From Microthrixaceae bacterium (GTDB lineage: Bacteria > Actinomycetota > Acidimicrobiia > Acidimicrobiales > Microtrichaceae), in assembly GCA_027493675.1 (NCBI GenBank), contig JAOSKI010000001.1, positions 248,001-312,000 on the forward strand: a DNA stretch of 64,000 nt. Reading direction: 5' to 3'. Both the position numbers and the translations under genes were made by a program. Below, piece after piece: positions 10,723 to 20,421 of this stretch (the stretch's first letter is position 1; each line of letters opens with the position of its first letter). The notes beneath the pieces were generated by a model. It ran no database searches and was not told the origin of the DNA. It worked only from the letters and a program-made list of their open reading frames with translations.

Positions 10723-10748
10723 GCCGGTGATCCCCTGGGATCACCGGC
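10723..10748. terminator. Perfect 12-bp hairpin after pyrE-like gene
   Basis: GCCGGTGATCCC pairs with GGGATCACCGGC across a 2-nt loop, 25 bp after the stop of the PRTase gene. No U-tract follows, as is usual in high-GC actinobacteria. Confidence 0.6.
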
Positions 10749-10803
10749 TGCCTGACGTGAGGGAGCCCGCTCGCCCTCGGCTGGAGTCCTCACATCAGGC
10801 AGG
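10749..10803. terminator. Second inverted repeat between convergent genes
   Basis: TGCCTGACGTGAGG pairs with CCTCACATCAGGCA (one mismatch) around a 24-26 nt loop. It lies between the PRTase gene and the convergent small ORF and could terminate either transcript. Confidence 0.5.
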
Positions 10804-10825
10804 AGTCAGGTCGTCCGGGGGACGA

Positions 10826-11017
10826 TCAGAGGATGCCGAGCAGGCGCAGGATCGACAGGATCGCCGAGATGTCACTCAAGGTGCATCCGGAGCTGATCAC
10901 TGCCGTGCCGCCGACCACTCCGGCGAGAGCCGAGACTCGGGCCACACGGCGGGCTCGCCGTGAGCGATCTGTTGCCTCTGCAACAACGGTGGTGTCGATG
11001 GTGGTATGCGTGTTCAT
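10826..11017 (-). CDS. Small hydrophobic-tailed protein of unknown function (63 aa)
   Basis: The start at ATG 11017 has a strong Shine-Dalgarno (TGAGGGGG, about 6 nt upstream). A basic segment (DRSRRARRVAR) is followed by a hydrophobic stretch (VSALAGVVGGTAVIS), SGCTLSD, then a Leu/Ile-rich amphipathic end (ISAILSILRLLGIL). This could be a small exported or membrane peptide; I do not recognise a family. A terminator pair lies just past its stop. Confidence 0.45.
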   Translation of the reverse strand: MNTHTTIDTTVVAEATDRSRRARRVARVSALAGVVGGTAVISSGCTLSDISAILSILRLLGIL

Positions 11018-11125
11018 GTGAACCCCCTCACAAAGTCGGTTGTGTGCGGCACCATACGGTGGCGTTTCGGGGACTGTCAAGATCGTTGGTGACCCGGCTG
11101 CCGCCGGCGACCCGATAGCGGGCGC

Positions 11126-11847
11126 GACCCGGTCCCGAAGTGGCTGTGCAAGGCAGGCCGGGTCGGCTCGAGGCCCGACGGCAAGGTGGGTGGCTCCAGC
11201 GGACCGTCTGCCACGGCCGTGACCGCTGCCAACAAGTCCACGTGATCACAGCGGGCAACTGCGTGTTGGATCCCGATCCTGATGACGACGGTGTCGTGGA
11301 CGGCAACGGCTACTGGTTCGCGAACATCCAGTTCTGCCCCGGATGAGAGTGCGGATGCAAGATGGGTTCCTGGAAGTACCGCAGGGTGTCGACGACCCCG
11401 GGCTGGTACTACGGGACCAACGGCGTGTACGACTTCAGGGACGATGTCGCTGTGGTTCTGTTGAACCGCGATCGCTCCAACCGCTACATCCAGGATGTCA
11501 CCGGCTCGCAGGGGATCATCTTCAACCAGTACGTCGGACTCAAGCGGTACACCTTCGGGTATCCAGCGCCAGACGGCCGCTGGCCGCAGTACAGGTACAA
11601 CGGCGAGGATCTCATCTATGCCATCGCCAGGGACACCTACGACACGACCAAGCCCGGCACGATGTGGATCAGGTCCACCATGACCGGAGGATCGAGTGGC
11701 GGCCCGTGGATCATCAGCCCGAATAGCCGGTTCTTCGGCTACGTCAACTCGGTCAACAGCCACAAGCCGTACGGCGGTGCCCAAATGAGCGGCCCGTGCT
11801 TTGGCAACGCCGAGCTGCAGCTGTTCAACACATGGAAGGCTGCCTGA
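11126..11847 (+). pseudogene. Trypsin-like serine protease, decayed
   Basis: The C-terminal half carries DDVAVVLL (catalytic Asp region) and TGGSSGGPWI (the GxSGGP serine motif). The expected TAAHC box reads VITAGNCV, so the catalytic His codon is AAC (Asn). An in-frame TGA at about 11344 separates FCPG from ECGCKMGSW in the same frame. Upstream the frame also shifts near 11235 and no signal peptide can be assembled. The His loss and in-frame stop are substitutions, unlike the indels elsewhere, so this is probably a real pseudogene of a secreted protease. Translated on its own, 11362-11847 is a 161-aa fragment. Confidence 0.6.
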
Positions 11848-11864
11848 ACCACAGGTGCGGGATC

Positions 11865-11914
11865 CAGTGACACGGGAGTGCCCTGCCTTCGGGCAGGGCA
11901 CTCCCGTGTCACTG
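11865..11914. terminator. 23-bp perfect hairpin with UUCG tetraloop
   Basis: A 23-nt arm starting CAGTGACACGGGAGTG pairs perfectly with its complement across TTCG, a very stable C(UUCG)G loop. It lies 18 nt after the protease remnant's stop and has no U-tract. Strong intrinsic terminator candidate on both strands. Confidence 0.75.
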
Positions 11915-12237
11915 CTGTGCTCGTGAGGCTGTGTTGCGACGACTGAGCCGGGCCACGACATCACGTACAGTCGCTGACGATCCGGCATGTGAGACGTCGA
12001 GTCCCGCCCGAGCGGGATCGGCAGATAACCTCGCTACGCCAGTCCCCGCAAGCATCCAGGCGACGCGGATCTGCGGGTGGAGCGCTGGAGGGGGCGAATC
12101 GGGAACGCCTGGTTGGCCGTGTGGCAATTCTGGGCTGCCGCAATCCCTGGTCGGTGTGAGTCCACATGCGACGCAGCGCACGACGCGCCTCCGACACGCC
12201 GAGCGGCCCTGTGTGCCCTCCCCCGAGCCCAGATCGG
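11915..12237. other. Gene-poor stretch
   Basis: About 320 bp after the terminator. ORFs exist in several frames on both strands (for example 11961-12275 minus), but they are Arg/Pro-rich overlapping shadows with no coherent domain. I see nothing I can name. Confidence 0.4.
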
Positions 12238-12468
12238 CTACCAGAAACGGCTCGAGTCCGTCCATACGATCTCACCGTCGATCATCCGTGGCGTCCAAGT
12301 CCGGGTCAACACGATCCCGTCATCCTCGCTGAACTCGATGATCTGAATACCGCGTTCGATGGTCTCGGCGTCGCCGATCGTCCCAGCGAGGCGCTGTGCG
12401 GCACCGCCGAACGATCGGTGCGACGTGGTGCGGTCATCGAGGGTGACCATGAACGCAGTCTCGCTCAT
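12238..12468 (-). CDS. Small protein of unknown function (about 76 aa)
   Basis: The sequence begins MSETAFMVTLDDRTTSHRSF and ends GEIVWTDSSRFW, with balanced composition and an acidic middle (IIEFSEDDGIVLTRTW). That composition is unlike the Arg-rich shadows around it. An upstream in-frame ATG at 12489 would add 7 residues. No family recognised. It lies downstream of, and on the same strand as, the zinc-finger protein gene. Confidence 0.4.
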   Translation of the reverse strand: MSETAFMVTLDDRTTSHRSFGGAAQRLAGTIGDAETIERGIQIIEFSEDDGIVLTRTWTPRMIDGEIVWTDSSRFW

Positions 12469-12734
12469 GTCACCAGTACCTCTGTCCACGGGCCGCCGGT
12501 GTCACAGCCCGCCCGCTGCGGATCGTCAGAACGCCCCTCGGTGGACAGCGGTATGCTTGGCGAATGACAGGGCACGGCGAAGACCCGGCGGTCGAGGACC
12601 CGGAAACTGACAGCGGACCAGAGCCTTTGGGTGCGGTCGTCATACCTCCTGGCGATCTGTCCGACGAGGGACAGGGAGGCGCTGGCTCGCAAGCTCTACG
12701 AGCGGATGATTGGCAACCTTCCGCAGAGGTGACA

Positions 12735-14153
12735 TCAGGTTCCCGTTCGCCGGTTGCGGAGCGCATCGAAGACCGGTGCCGGGCTGTACACGTGCGGTGC
12801 GCGCTTGCGGGCAGCCATGTCGAAGCTCGCCATGCCGTACACGACTTCGATCTTGCGTGGACCTTGACGGACGACGACCCAGTCCTCACCGGTGGGCGGG
12901 TTGGCGACGAGGTGTGAAACGAAGTAGTCCGATGCTCGCGTCGTGCGTTTCGGGACATGACGTAGCCATCTCCCAACCGCGATGGCCACTACCTCCTGCG
13001 GACGGAACTCGTCGGGCTCCTGTCGTGACCAGCGCGGCATGCCCGGCAGGACGTTGCGACGCCAATCGGTCAGTTCCGCGACCGTGCAACCAAGGATCTC
13101 CGCCGCCTCTGGGGCCAGCACCGTCTTGCGTCGAGTCGAACCGCGTTGTGGTGGCTTTCGCCCCGCACGCCCTTTGCCGCGCAGGTGCGGCCCGCGCATG
13201 TCCAACGCGTCGGGGTCACTGAAGTCCGGGCTGACCTTCGGATCGTCCGGGTCCTCGAAGGTGGGCGGATCAGCCTCGTACGGTTCGGGTTCGGCCAACC
13301 AGCCGACCACACCCTCGCCTTGGGCGTCGTCGAACTCCTGGAGAGTCATGCGGTTGTCCGGTTCGGCTTCCGACCACACCTCTGTGTCATCCTCAGGCTC
13401 GTCCGTTTCCGCGACGATCTTCACGCCGTTCAGATCACCAACCCACCACAGTCCGGTTTCGCTGACCGGTTCGAACCCCGCGATCGCGAGCTGGGTCTGC
13501 GTTGGGCTGTCGGTACCAGCTTCTGCGACGCACTGAATGCAACGGTGGTCGTCGAGGTTCCACTCAGGCGGGGTCTTTCGCCCACACGACGCGCAAGAAC
13601 GGAACGAAGCGCGACGTCGACGGGAAGCGTCCTTGATGACCCGCGCGAGGTGATCCGCGCGGTCGACCCCTCCCCGCGTGTCATCAACGAACAACCGCAC
13701 CGGGCGTACACGAATCGACACGTAGAAACCCGGCTGTGCGATGATCGTCCCGAACTCGGCCACTTCCACGGTTCCGGAGCCGTAGGCGCTCAGCACGACC
13801 AGCCCCGGTGATCCGAGTACGACTTGGTCACCGTTGAACGGAGAGCCGTGATCCGGGCATTGCAGCGCATCTCGCGGGTACATCGGCAGGAACCGCGCGT
13901 CGAGGTTGTCGAGCAGATGGTCTACGTCGACTCCGCAGCGTTCGCCCAACCATCCGAGCGCGCCGTAGTGGGCATCTTCGCCGAGGCCCCAACGGTGGTG
14001 GCAATCTGCACACTGGTGCGTGACACCCAACTCGATGCAACATCCGCCGGAGACGATGTTCGGATCGTCCTCGAACACTGTCTGGTCTATGGGCATCCCC
14101 CAGACGATCTCCAAACCCTTCCCCCCGCACAGCGGACACGCAACTTCAACCAT
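12735..14153 (-). CDS. Multi-zinc-finger protein of unknown function (472 aa)
   Basis: The frame is intact with sensible composition. The N-terminus has CPLCGGKG, then CADCHHRWG, a CxxC/CxxC pair likely to bind one zinc. A second pair, CASCGRKTPPEW...CIQC, sits at about 190-225. An acidic central region (DEPEDDTEVWSEAEPDN) is followed by a Gly/Arg-rich basic stretch (RGKGRAGRKPPQRGSTRRK). A helix-turn-helix-like part (LAPEAAEILGCTVAELTDWRRN) follows. This suggests nucleic-acid binding, but I know no named family. It is divergent from the 14420 gene across about 270 bp. Confidence 0.6.
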   Translation of the reverse strand: MVEVACPLCGGKGLEIVWGMPIDQTVFEDDPNIVSGGCCIELGVTHQCADCHHRWGLGEDAHYGALGWLGERCGVDVDHLLDNLDARFLPMYPRDALQCPDHGSPFNGDQVVLGSPGLVVLSAYGSGTVEVAEFGTIIAQPGFYVSIRVRPVRLFVDDTRGGVDRADHLARVIKDASRRRRASFRSCASCGRKTPPEWNLDDHRCIQCVAEAGTDSPTQTQLAIAGFEPVSETGLWWVGDLNGVKIVAETDEPEDDTEVWSEAEPDNRMTLQEFDDAQGEGVVGWLAEPEPYEADPPTFEDPDDPKVSPDFSDPDALDMRGPHLRGKGRAGRKPPQRGSTRRKTVLAPEAAEILGCTVAELTDWRRNVLPGMPRWSRQEPDEFRPQEVVAIAVGRWLRHVPKRTTRASDYFVSHLVANPPTGEDWVVVRQGPRKIEVVYGMASFDMAARKRAPHVYSPAPVFDALRNRRTGT

Positions 14154-14419
14154 GGCCGTCTCCCTCGATCAGCTCTGTACCGACAGTGTCGCGCCGGGGT
14201 GTGACAGCCAGATCGTCCTCCGATGCGCGAAGCAGGCTTGAGGATTGACGATCCCCGCATCGCGCAGCGGCGTGCCGGAGAAGTTCGCCGTCGGGCTGAC
14301 TGGGTCGACCGTGACGGTACAATCGAATCACCGCAACACCGTCGACGGGGCGGCGCCGGTAGGCCGGGGATCGAACCGGCCAACCCACCAGAGGAACCAC
14401 CAGAGGAGGGGGCCGTACG

Positions 14420-14800
14420 ATGAGAATCGATCCGACCGCGGACGGCGGGAGAGAGCAGTCAGACAAGTGGAACGCGGTTTTCGACATGCACTCACGTTGG
14501 ACCGACCCGGATGTGCATGTCAGGTTGTGGGGCACCGTCGGTGATGACCCTGACACCCCGGAGATGTTCGTCATATCCGAACTCGACGACACTGGCGAAG
14601 ATCCGCAGGTGTGGCTGATCCCGGTGACCGGCATCACGAACCCGTTCACCCCGGAACTCTACGATCTGCGGCCGTTGTCGGATGTGGAACGGTTCCAGCC
14701 AGCCGAGATAGCTGAAAGCTACGAACGGGCGTGGGACGTGGTCGATCCGTATTTCGCGCCCCGCAACTGGCGTCCCGAACCAACCGACATTGACGGGTAA
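14420..14800 (+). CDS. Acidic protein of unknown function (126 aa)
   Basis: The start ATG at 14420 has a strong SD (AGGAGGGGG, 7 nt upstream). The protein is acidic and rich in Trp, Pro and Asp (DMHSRWTDPDVHVRLWGTV; VVDPYFAPRNWRPEP), with no signal peptide or membrane segment. No family recognised. It is divergent from the zinc-finger protein gene and may share its control region. Confidence 0.5.
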   Translation: MRIDPTADGGREQSDKWNAVFDMHSRWTDPDVHVRLWGTVGDDPDTPEMFVISELDDTGEDPQVWLIPVTGITNPFTPELYDLRPLSDVERFQPAEIAESYERAWDVVDPYFAPRNWRPEPTDIDG

Positions 14801-15013
14801 CCTGCGTCGAGGTCGACTCTTGGGATGCAGTCATGGTCGACGATGACCACCATTCGGTGACCCGCCTCGAAGATGGCTCTGTTCCCCTGTCTGCCGGGGT
14901 GAGGTGAGACGGGCCGAATCGAGGATGCGGCCCGGCGTGTCGATCCCGGAGCGGCCTATGCGGCGGCACCATTACGAGTGGTTGCGTGAGCGGTATCTTG
15001 TGTCCGACCGGGG

Positions 15014-16049
15014 TTGGAGATCGTTGGTGAGGTGTTCCGCTGCGTGGCCGTCGCGCAGGCTGAGAGCATCGGGCTGTGTGATCCCGAAGGTGGAGGGTCG
15101 ACAACCCATCCGTCGCGTGACCGGGTGACCGCAGGCGACGGCAAGGTGGTCACACCGCGCTACAAGACCAACCCGCGCGGTCGGCAGCAGGTGAGCACCG
15201 AAACCGGTGAGATCCGCGATAAGCGTTTGGATCCGGACGCGGATCTGCACGTGACCGGCGGTGGTGAGCGCGTGTTCGGTACGAAGTTCGCGCCCACCTC
15301 AACGCGCGGGGATGAACGCAACCGGCGCATCATCTTGGACGCGATCCACTCCGGCAAGGGTGGCGGAGGCGAAGTGGGCGATCGAATCTTGGCACCGCAC
15401 GCTCCCGCTGCTGGCGGGCGCGCAGGCGGTCGTCTACGACGGCGCGTTCCGTGGCACGCACCTGCGTGAGCTGATCAAGGACCACGGCGTCGTGCCGGTG
15501 TCGCGGATGCACTCCGGTTAGCACGGCACCGTGCCTGACCGACACCTCGGCATCGTGCCCGTATCGGGTGGCAACAAGGCCAGCGTCGACATCCACCTCG
15601 TGAACGGCTCACCATGCGTGCGCACCTTCAACGTCGAAGGCGAGCCGGTCGTCACCCCGCTCACACGGGTGCAGACCCAACGGCGTCGCAACCTCAACGG
15701 CTACCGGCTCTACAACCTCTACGAGGTACCCGCGCTGCACGGTGGCGGAACGGTCCGGTTGCGCCTCGACCAGACCGCGGAGGACGAGAAGTCCGGGTTC
15801 AATCGCGAAGAACACCTGCGCGCGATCCCACCGAATGACCCCGACCACGACGGCCTGTACTCGCGCAGGAACGACACCGAATCCGGTAACCGGCTGCTCG
15901 ATGACTCGATGCTGCGCGAGCGCGCCCACACCGTCGGGCGGGGCAGGCAGTTGCTCGACGTGCTCTCGTGGGCCGCTGTGCGCAACGCGTCCGCAGCAGC
16001 GCAGCACTGCCGCGACTGCGCGGATCTCGGCCCGCCGCTGGCTGCCTGA
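15014..16049 (+). pseudogene. Transposase-like protein, broken
   Basis: The conserved run TPRYKTNPRGRQQVSTETGE, then DPDADLH, VVYDGAFRGTHLREL and finally ESGNRLLDDSMLRERAHTVGRGRQLL, resembles actinobacterial proteins often annotated as transposases. The Asp of VYDGAFRG and the Glu of ESGNR would be DDE-type residues. There is one frameshift near 15360 and an in-frame TAG at about 15519 (HSG*HGTVPDRHLG), with the same frame resuming after it. No terminal inverted repeats were found by eye. The transposase label comes from memory of the family and is not certain. Confidence 0.5.
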
Positions 16050-16207
16050 ACTTCCCGGAACACGGTCCAGCGTGGATCAATCGCGGGCCGGTTCGTGTTT
16101 GCCGTCTTAGTGTCGCGCCGAAGGACCATGTTCCGCGGGCTTGGCTCGTAGACTCAGGCGCTGGCTGGTTCGCGGCGGGATTGTCTGCCACGTACTCGGC
16201 CAATCCC

Positions 16208-16280
16208 GCCCGAGTAGCTCAGTTGGCAGAGCAGCTGTCTTGTAAACAGCAGGTCAGGAGTTCGATTCTCCTCTCGGGCT
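16208..16280 (+). tRNA. tRNA-Thr (TGT)
   Basis: A 73-nt cloverleaf. The acceptor GCCCGAG pairs with CTCGGGC, the D-arm holds AGCTCAGTTGGCAGAGC, and the anticodon stem GCTGT/ACAGC encloses loop CTTGTAA (anticodon TGT at 16241-16243). The T-arm contains GTTCGATTC. No encoded CCA. It serves as the integration site for two elements, whose core repeats it shares from the anticodon loop to the 3' end. Confidence 0.95.
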
Positions 16281-16282
16281 CT
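16239..16282 (+). repeat. attL core of element 1 (44-bp direct repeat, copy A)
   Basis: This runs from the anticodon loop of tRNA-Thr (CTTGTAAACAGC...) to two bases past its 3' end. It is identical to 28297-28340 and differs at one base from 32726-32769. It is the left boundary of element 1. Confidence 0.9.
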
Positions 16283-16328
16283 AGATTCCAGGGGTTTTCG
16301 GCCCTCGGAACTCGCAGGATCCGGCGCT

Positions 16329-16350
16329 TGCTAATCCCTTGCTAATCCGC
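16329..16350 (+). repeat. Arm-type repeat, left end of element 1
   Basis: Two copies of GCTAATCC in tandem within a 22-bp sequence, 47 bp inside the attL core. The same 22 bp recurs at 28172-28193 near the right end. This is the layout of integrase arm-binding sites. Confidence 0.6.
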
Positions 16351-16435
16351 CGACCGTCACCGCCGTGTGGCTCCGAGCTCGATGCGCGCTTAGGTCGCAC
16401 GGGCGTGACGAACGGAGACGCCGTGCGGATCGGTG

Positions 16436-17566
16436 ATGAAGCGGGGGCTCGACGTGGACCTACGTCCTGTACCTGGGACGGGATGCCTCGGGGAAGAAGC
16501 AGCAGAAGTGGGTCGGCGGCCACCGGACGAAGAAGGAGGCCGAGGACGCGCTCACCGAAGCGCTCGAACGGATGCGCACCGGGATGTGGGTCGATCCCGG
16601 CGTCACCACGCTCGGCGAGTACCTGACCGAGTGGCTCGCCGCAATGGAGTCGAACGTCGTCGACACGACGTTCCGCGCCTACGAGCAGTCGATGCGCAAC
16701 TGGGTGGTGCCGAGGCTCGGGTCCGTGCGCCTGGCCGAGGTCTCGCCGATGCATCTGCGGTCGCTGCAGACCGAGCTGCTGCGCGACGGACGGGTCGACG
16801 GCAAGGGCGGCCTGGCGCCCAGGTCGGTGGCGTCATGTCGTCGGGTGTTGAGCCAGGCGCTGAAGGACGCCGTGCGGTGGGGTCTGTTGATCCGCAACCC
16901 GATGGACGCAGTCGACCCGCCGAGGGTGGTGGACGCCGAGATGGTCACATGGTCCGACACCCAGGCCCGAGCGTTCCTCGACGCCGTGGCCGGCGACCGG
17001 CTGTATGCGATGTGGGTGCTGTTCCTGACCACCGGTGTGCGCCGCGGCAGAGGTGGCCGGACTTCGATGGGACGACGTCGACCTCGATCGGGCGTCGATG
17101 GCGATCGTCCGCAACCGGGTCTCGGCCGGGCGAGGTAAGGCGGTGAGCACGCACCAGCCCAAGACTCGACGTGGGCGTCGCAACGTCGCACTCGACGTGA
17201 CTTCGGTCGAGGTGCTGCGGGCACACCGGACCACCCAGCTCGAGGAGCGGATGCGTCTCGGCCCAGCGTGGGCCGAGTCCGGCTACGTCTTCTGTGGCAT
17301 CGACGGCGCAGCGCTGCATCCCGACACGATCACCGCGACGTTCAAGTCGATCATTCCACAACCTCGACGTGCCCCAGATCCGTCTGCACGACCTGCGCCA
17401 CACCTCAGCGACCCTGGCGCTCAAGGCCGGCATCCATCCGAAGGTGGTCTCCGAACGCCTCGGTCACGCGACGGTCAGCATCACCCTCGACCTCTACAGC
17501 CATGTCCTCGACGGTATGCAGGCCCAGGCTGCCGAGCAGATCGGCGCCGTCGTGTTCGGCACCTGA
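16436..17566 (+). CDS. int: Tyrosine integrase of element 1 (frameshifted)
   Basis: The N-terminal AP2-like arm-binding domain (WTYVLYLGRDASGKKQQKW) is followed by a SAM-like core-binding domain (TLGEYLTEWLAAM...). The catalytic domain has Arg-I near TTGVRRG, HDLRHTSATLAL (HxxR), LGHATVS and the Tyr in LDLYSHVL. Indels near 16447, 17043 and 17352 interrupt it; all are small and the full protein is about 375 aa. The start at ATG 16436 is approximate, since an indel lies within the first five codons. It reads away from the tRNA, next to attL, as expected for a tRNA-site integrase. Confidence 0.9.
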
Positions 17567-17580
17567 CTCACCAGCCCAGG

Positions 17581-20077
17581 TCAGAGGTCGTCGTCGGCGC
17601 CGGGGTCGGGATCGGGATCCGCGGTCGATGGCGAGCTCCTTGGCGGCGCTCCTGTGGAGCGACTCGACGACGACGTCGTAGGGGTCGGCACGCTCCTCAT
17701 GTCGTCCGTGGCGTTCGAGCTCCTCGGCTAGCTCGGTCGACACGACGTACATGCGGTTCGACTCGCGGCCCCGGCTGAGCCCGACATAGCCCATCTCTCG
17801 GTGCAGGTCGTCGCTGGCCAGCAGCAGGCCGTGGTCGCAGGTCCGGCCCTGGGCCTTGTGGACCGTCACGGCATAGCCGTGCCGCATCCTTCCTTCGGCG
17901 AGGTAGTCGGAGCCGAGCACGCGGTCGCCTTCCTCCGTGGCGATGGTGACGGTCGTCGTTCGGTGGTCGATGGCGATGATCTGCCCGATGGTGCCGTTGC
18001 GGACGCCGTTCGGATGGTCGTTGCGCGTGCAGACCACGTGGTCGCCGACCTGGAACGGCCGCCCGGCGACGATCATCGGCTCGCCGCTCCAGCTCCCCCA
18101 GCCGCAGCGACGACGCGCCGTGCCCGGCGATTCAGGTCGTCCACGTCGGCATTACGCCTCGCCATCATCAGCGCGGTCCGGCCGTCGTTCCGATGACGCA
18201 GCCAGTCGCCGACCATTCCATCGCGCACCGCCTCGGCGTTCGGTGCGGTCACCACGTCGCCGTGCTCACGCAGCGACCGCATCGCACGTTCGACATCTCC
18301 GGAGCGGAGCTGGTCGAGGGCGTCGCGCTCGACGGTGTCTCGCTGCCGGCGGTTCTCGCTGAGCGTCAGGATCGGATGGCGACGCTCCAGCGATGCGAGC
18401 ACGCCACCGGTCTTGATCTCCGGGAGCTGCTTCGGGTCGCCGACGAGCACCACCTTCGCTCCGCTCGCCACCGCAGCCTGCAAGAGCGGGCCGAGAGTCC
18501 GGGTGCCGACCATGCCGGCCTCGTCGATCACCAGGACGGTACGTCGATCCAGCCGCTGGCGGTCGCGTTCCAGGTCCAGGGTGAGCTTGGCGATGGTGCT
18601 CGACGGGATGCCCGAGCCGGCCTCGAGCTCATGCGCCGCGGATGCGGCCAGGGCGCAGCCGATGACCCGGTAGCTGCTGCGCTGCCACGCTTCTCGTGCC
18701 GCATCGAGGCTGAACGTCTTGCCGGTCCCTGCGGCGGCGACGAGCACGTCGACCGAATGGCCGGAACTGCACATCTCGGTGACGACGTGTGCCTGTTCGG
18801 GGCTGACCGTTGGTCGAGCGTCGAAGGCTGATGCGAGGGCGCTCGGCGACGCAACCGCACGGCCGGCGCCCACCCCCTCGCCGATGAGCCAGACGAGGTC
18901 CTGTTCCAGGTCCATCAGCTCGACGGTGGAGAAGCTGGTTCCGGTCCGCTCCTCCCAGCCGACGGCTACGACCTCGGGGCGTTTCAGGTACTGCGACGCC
19001 AACGACTCGATCACCCCGACGGGGACGGCTGCTGGCAGCTCGTCGATCAGACGACGGAGCACATCGCGGTGATCGAACGTCGAGTGTGCCTCGGTCAACC
19101 CGCTGGATGAGGTGAGCCGGTCGAACAGCGCGATTGTCTCGTCAGCGTCAAACGACGGGACCTGATGGTCAGCCATGACCAAGGCCAGATCGGCCGGGTC
19201 GATACCGATGGTCAGGGCCTCGGAGCGCCACCGGGCTTGCTGGTCAGGTGTTCGTTCAGGGCTGACCACCTTCGCTGCTCGGGTCTCCAGGGTCGAGACC
19301 TGCGCGGCCTTGGCCGAGGTCAGGCCCCACTCGGCCATGGTCAGCTCGATCTGCTGCGCCGCTTGGAGAACAGGTCGATCAGCTCTCGTCGATGCCGGCG
19401 ATGTCAGCCAGTCCGTCGTGGATCGGCGTCCAGGCCACGCCGAGCCGGTCGGTCAGCTCGTTGCGGAGGTGCGCCTGGTAGAGGTAGCCCGCGGTGCGGG
19501 CGTGGTCGTACAGCGCCGTGGCGTCGATCGTCCGCCATCGCCCGTCTGCGGCACGCACCGAGTTCGCCACCAGCACATGGGTGTGCAGCAACGGATCACG
19601 ATCGCGGGACGTGCGGTGCCGGAACCCCGCGGCGATGAACCCGTCCGCCTCCACCCGGTGGATCCCATTGCGGCCCGCGCGTGTGAACGCTGCGACCTCT
19701 TCCATGTACGCGACGGCCCGACCCACGGCAGCATCGTGCGCGGCGGCGACCTGGCGAGTGACGTCCGGTTCCCCGAGCCCCCAGAGGATCGACACCGACT
19801 TCGGCGCCCGGAACGTCAGGTCCCAGCCGGGCACCTTGCGGTTCTTCGCCCGATGCAGCCGCACGCCTGTCTCGGGATGGTGCCCGCTGAGCACGGCCCG
19901 CAGGTCATCGCCGTCAACGACGCCATCGAGGCCGAGCAGATTCGATGAGGCGAGCCAGTAGCCGGGCGACTCGCCGGCCTCGGCGTAATAGTCCTCCACA
20001 CCGGAAACGACCTGGTCGAGGTAGTACGACTCGGCGCCTGGGGCCAGCCGGTGGAGGTTCAACACCCTGACCACCAC
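17581..20077 (-). CDS. MobF/TraA-type conjugative relaxase-helicase (frameshifted)
   Basis: About 830 aa. The N-terminal TrwC-type relaxase domain has RAPKSVSILWGLG and the metal-binding LLHTHVLVAN. The middle and C-terminal RecD-like helicase has Walker A AAAGTGKTFSLDAA, Walker B VLVIDEAGMV, GDPKQLPEIKTGG and the final YAVTVHKAQGRT motif. Frames change near 19375, 18070 and 17635. With the last corrected, the tail ends DPDPGADDDL and stops at 17581. Start GTG at about 20065-20077 is uncertain. No coupling protein or type IV secretion genes are present, so the element would be mobilised in trans. Confidence 0.88.
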
Positions 20078-20156
20078 ATCGACCCGAGGCCGGCCGCATC
20101 GGTGATGCAAGTCTGTGACCTCGATTGGCGCGGGTGCTGCTGCGCGCAGACCGTCC

Positions 20157-20348
20157 TCATTCGTGCGCCGCCGATTCTCGAGTGGAGCGACAGGCGAGGA
20201 GTTCCTCGATCGCCTGGCGTGGGACCACGACGCGCCGACCGAGCGTGATCGATGGCAGCTCCCCGGTACGCACGCAGTCGTACGCGTGAGCCCGGGAGAT
20301 CCCCAGGACCTGAGCCGCCTCGGACACCGACAGAGTGCGGCGTTCCAT
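20157..20348 (-). CDS. xis: Excisionase-like HTH DNA-binding protein
   Basis: 63 aa from ATG 20348, or 66 aa from GTG 20357. LSVSEAAQVLGISRAHAYDC, then GELPSITLGRRVVVPRQAIEELL, is the MerR-like HTH_17 fold of excisionases. It lies upstream of the relaxase on the same strand, and the element carries a tyrosine integrase, so a role in excision or in relaxase-operon control is likely. Confidence 0.8.
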   Translation of the reverse strand: MERRTLSVSEAAQVLGISRAHAYDCVRTGELPSITLGRRVVVPRQAIEELLACRSTRESAAHE

Positions 20349-20421
20349 CTGTTCCACTGGGTCACCTCCGAGTCGCCCGGTGGAAACTGGTCGATCCAGC
20401 GCACCCGAGTCCTCAGGTGCC

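Noticed and set aside
11338-11350. Selenocysteine decoding of the in-frame TGA in the protease remnant
   Set aside because: No SECIS-like hairpin placed just after the TGA, and the family has no selenoprotein members that I know; decay is more likely.
12465-12692. 75-aa minus ORF and overlapping 117-aa plus ORF at 12564-12917
   Set aside because: Neither has a coherent composition or a start signal; left uncalled.
14351-14384. tRNA T-arm-like sequence (GGCCGGTTCGATCCCCGGCC on the minus strand)
   Set aside because: The stem closes on an 8-nt loop rather than the canonical 5-bp stem and 7-nt loop, and no D-arm, anticodon arm or acceptor partner lies nearby. Not called as a tRNA or att fragment.
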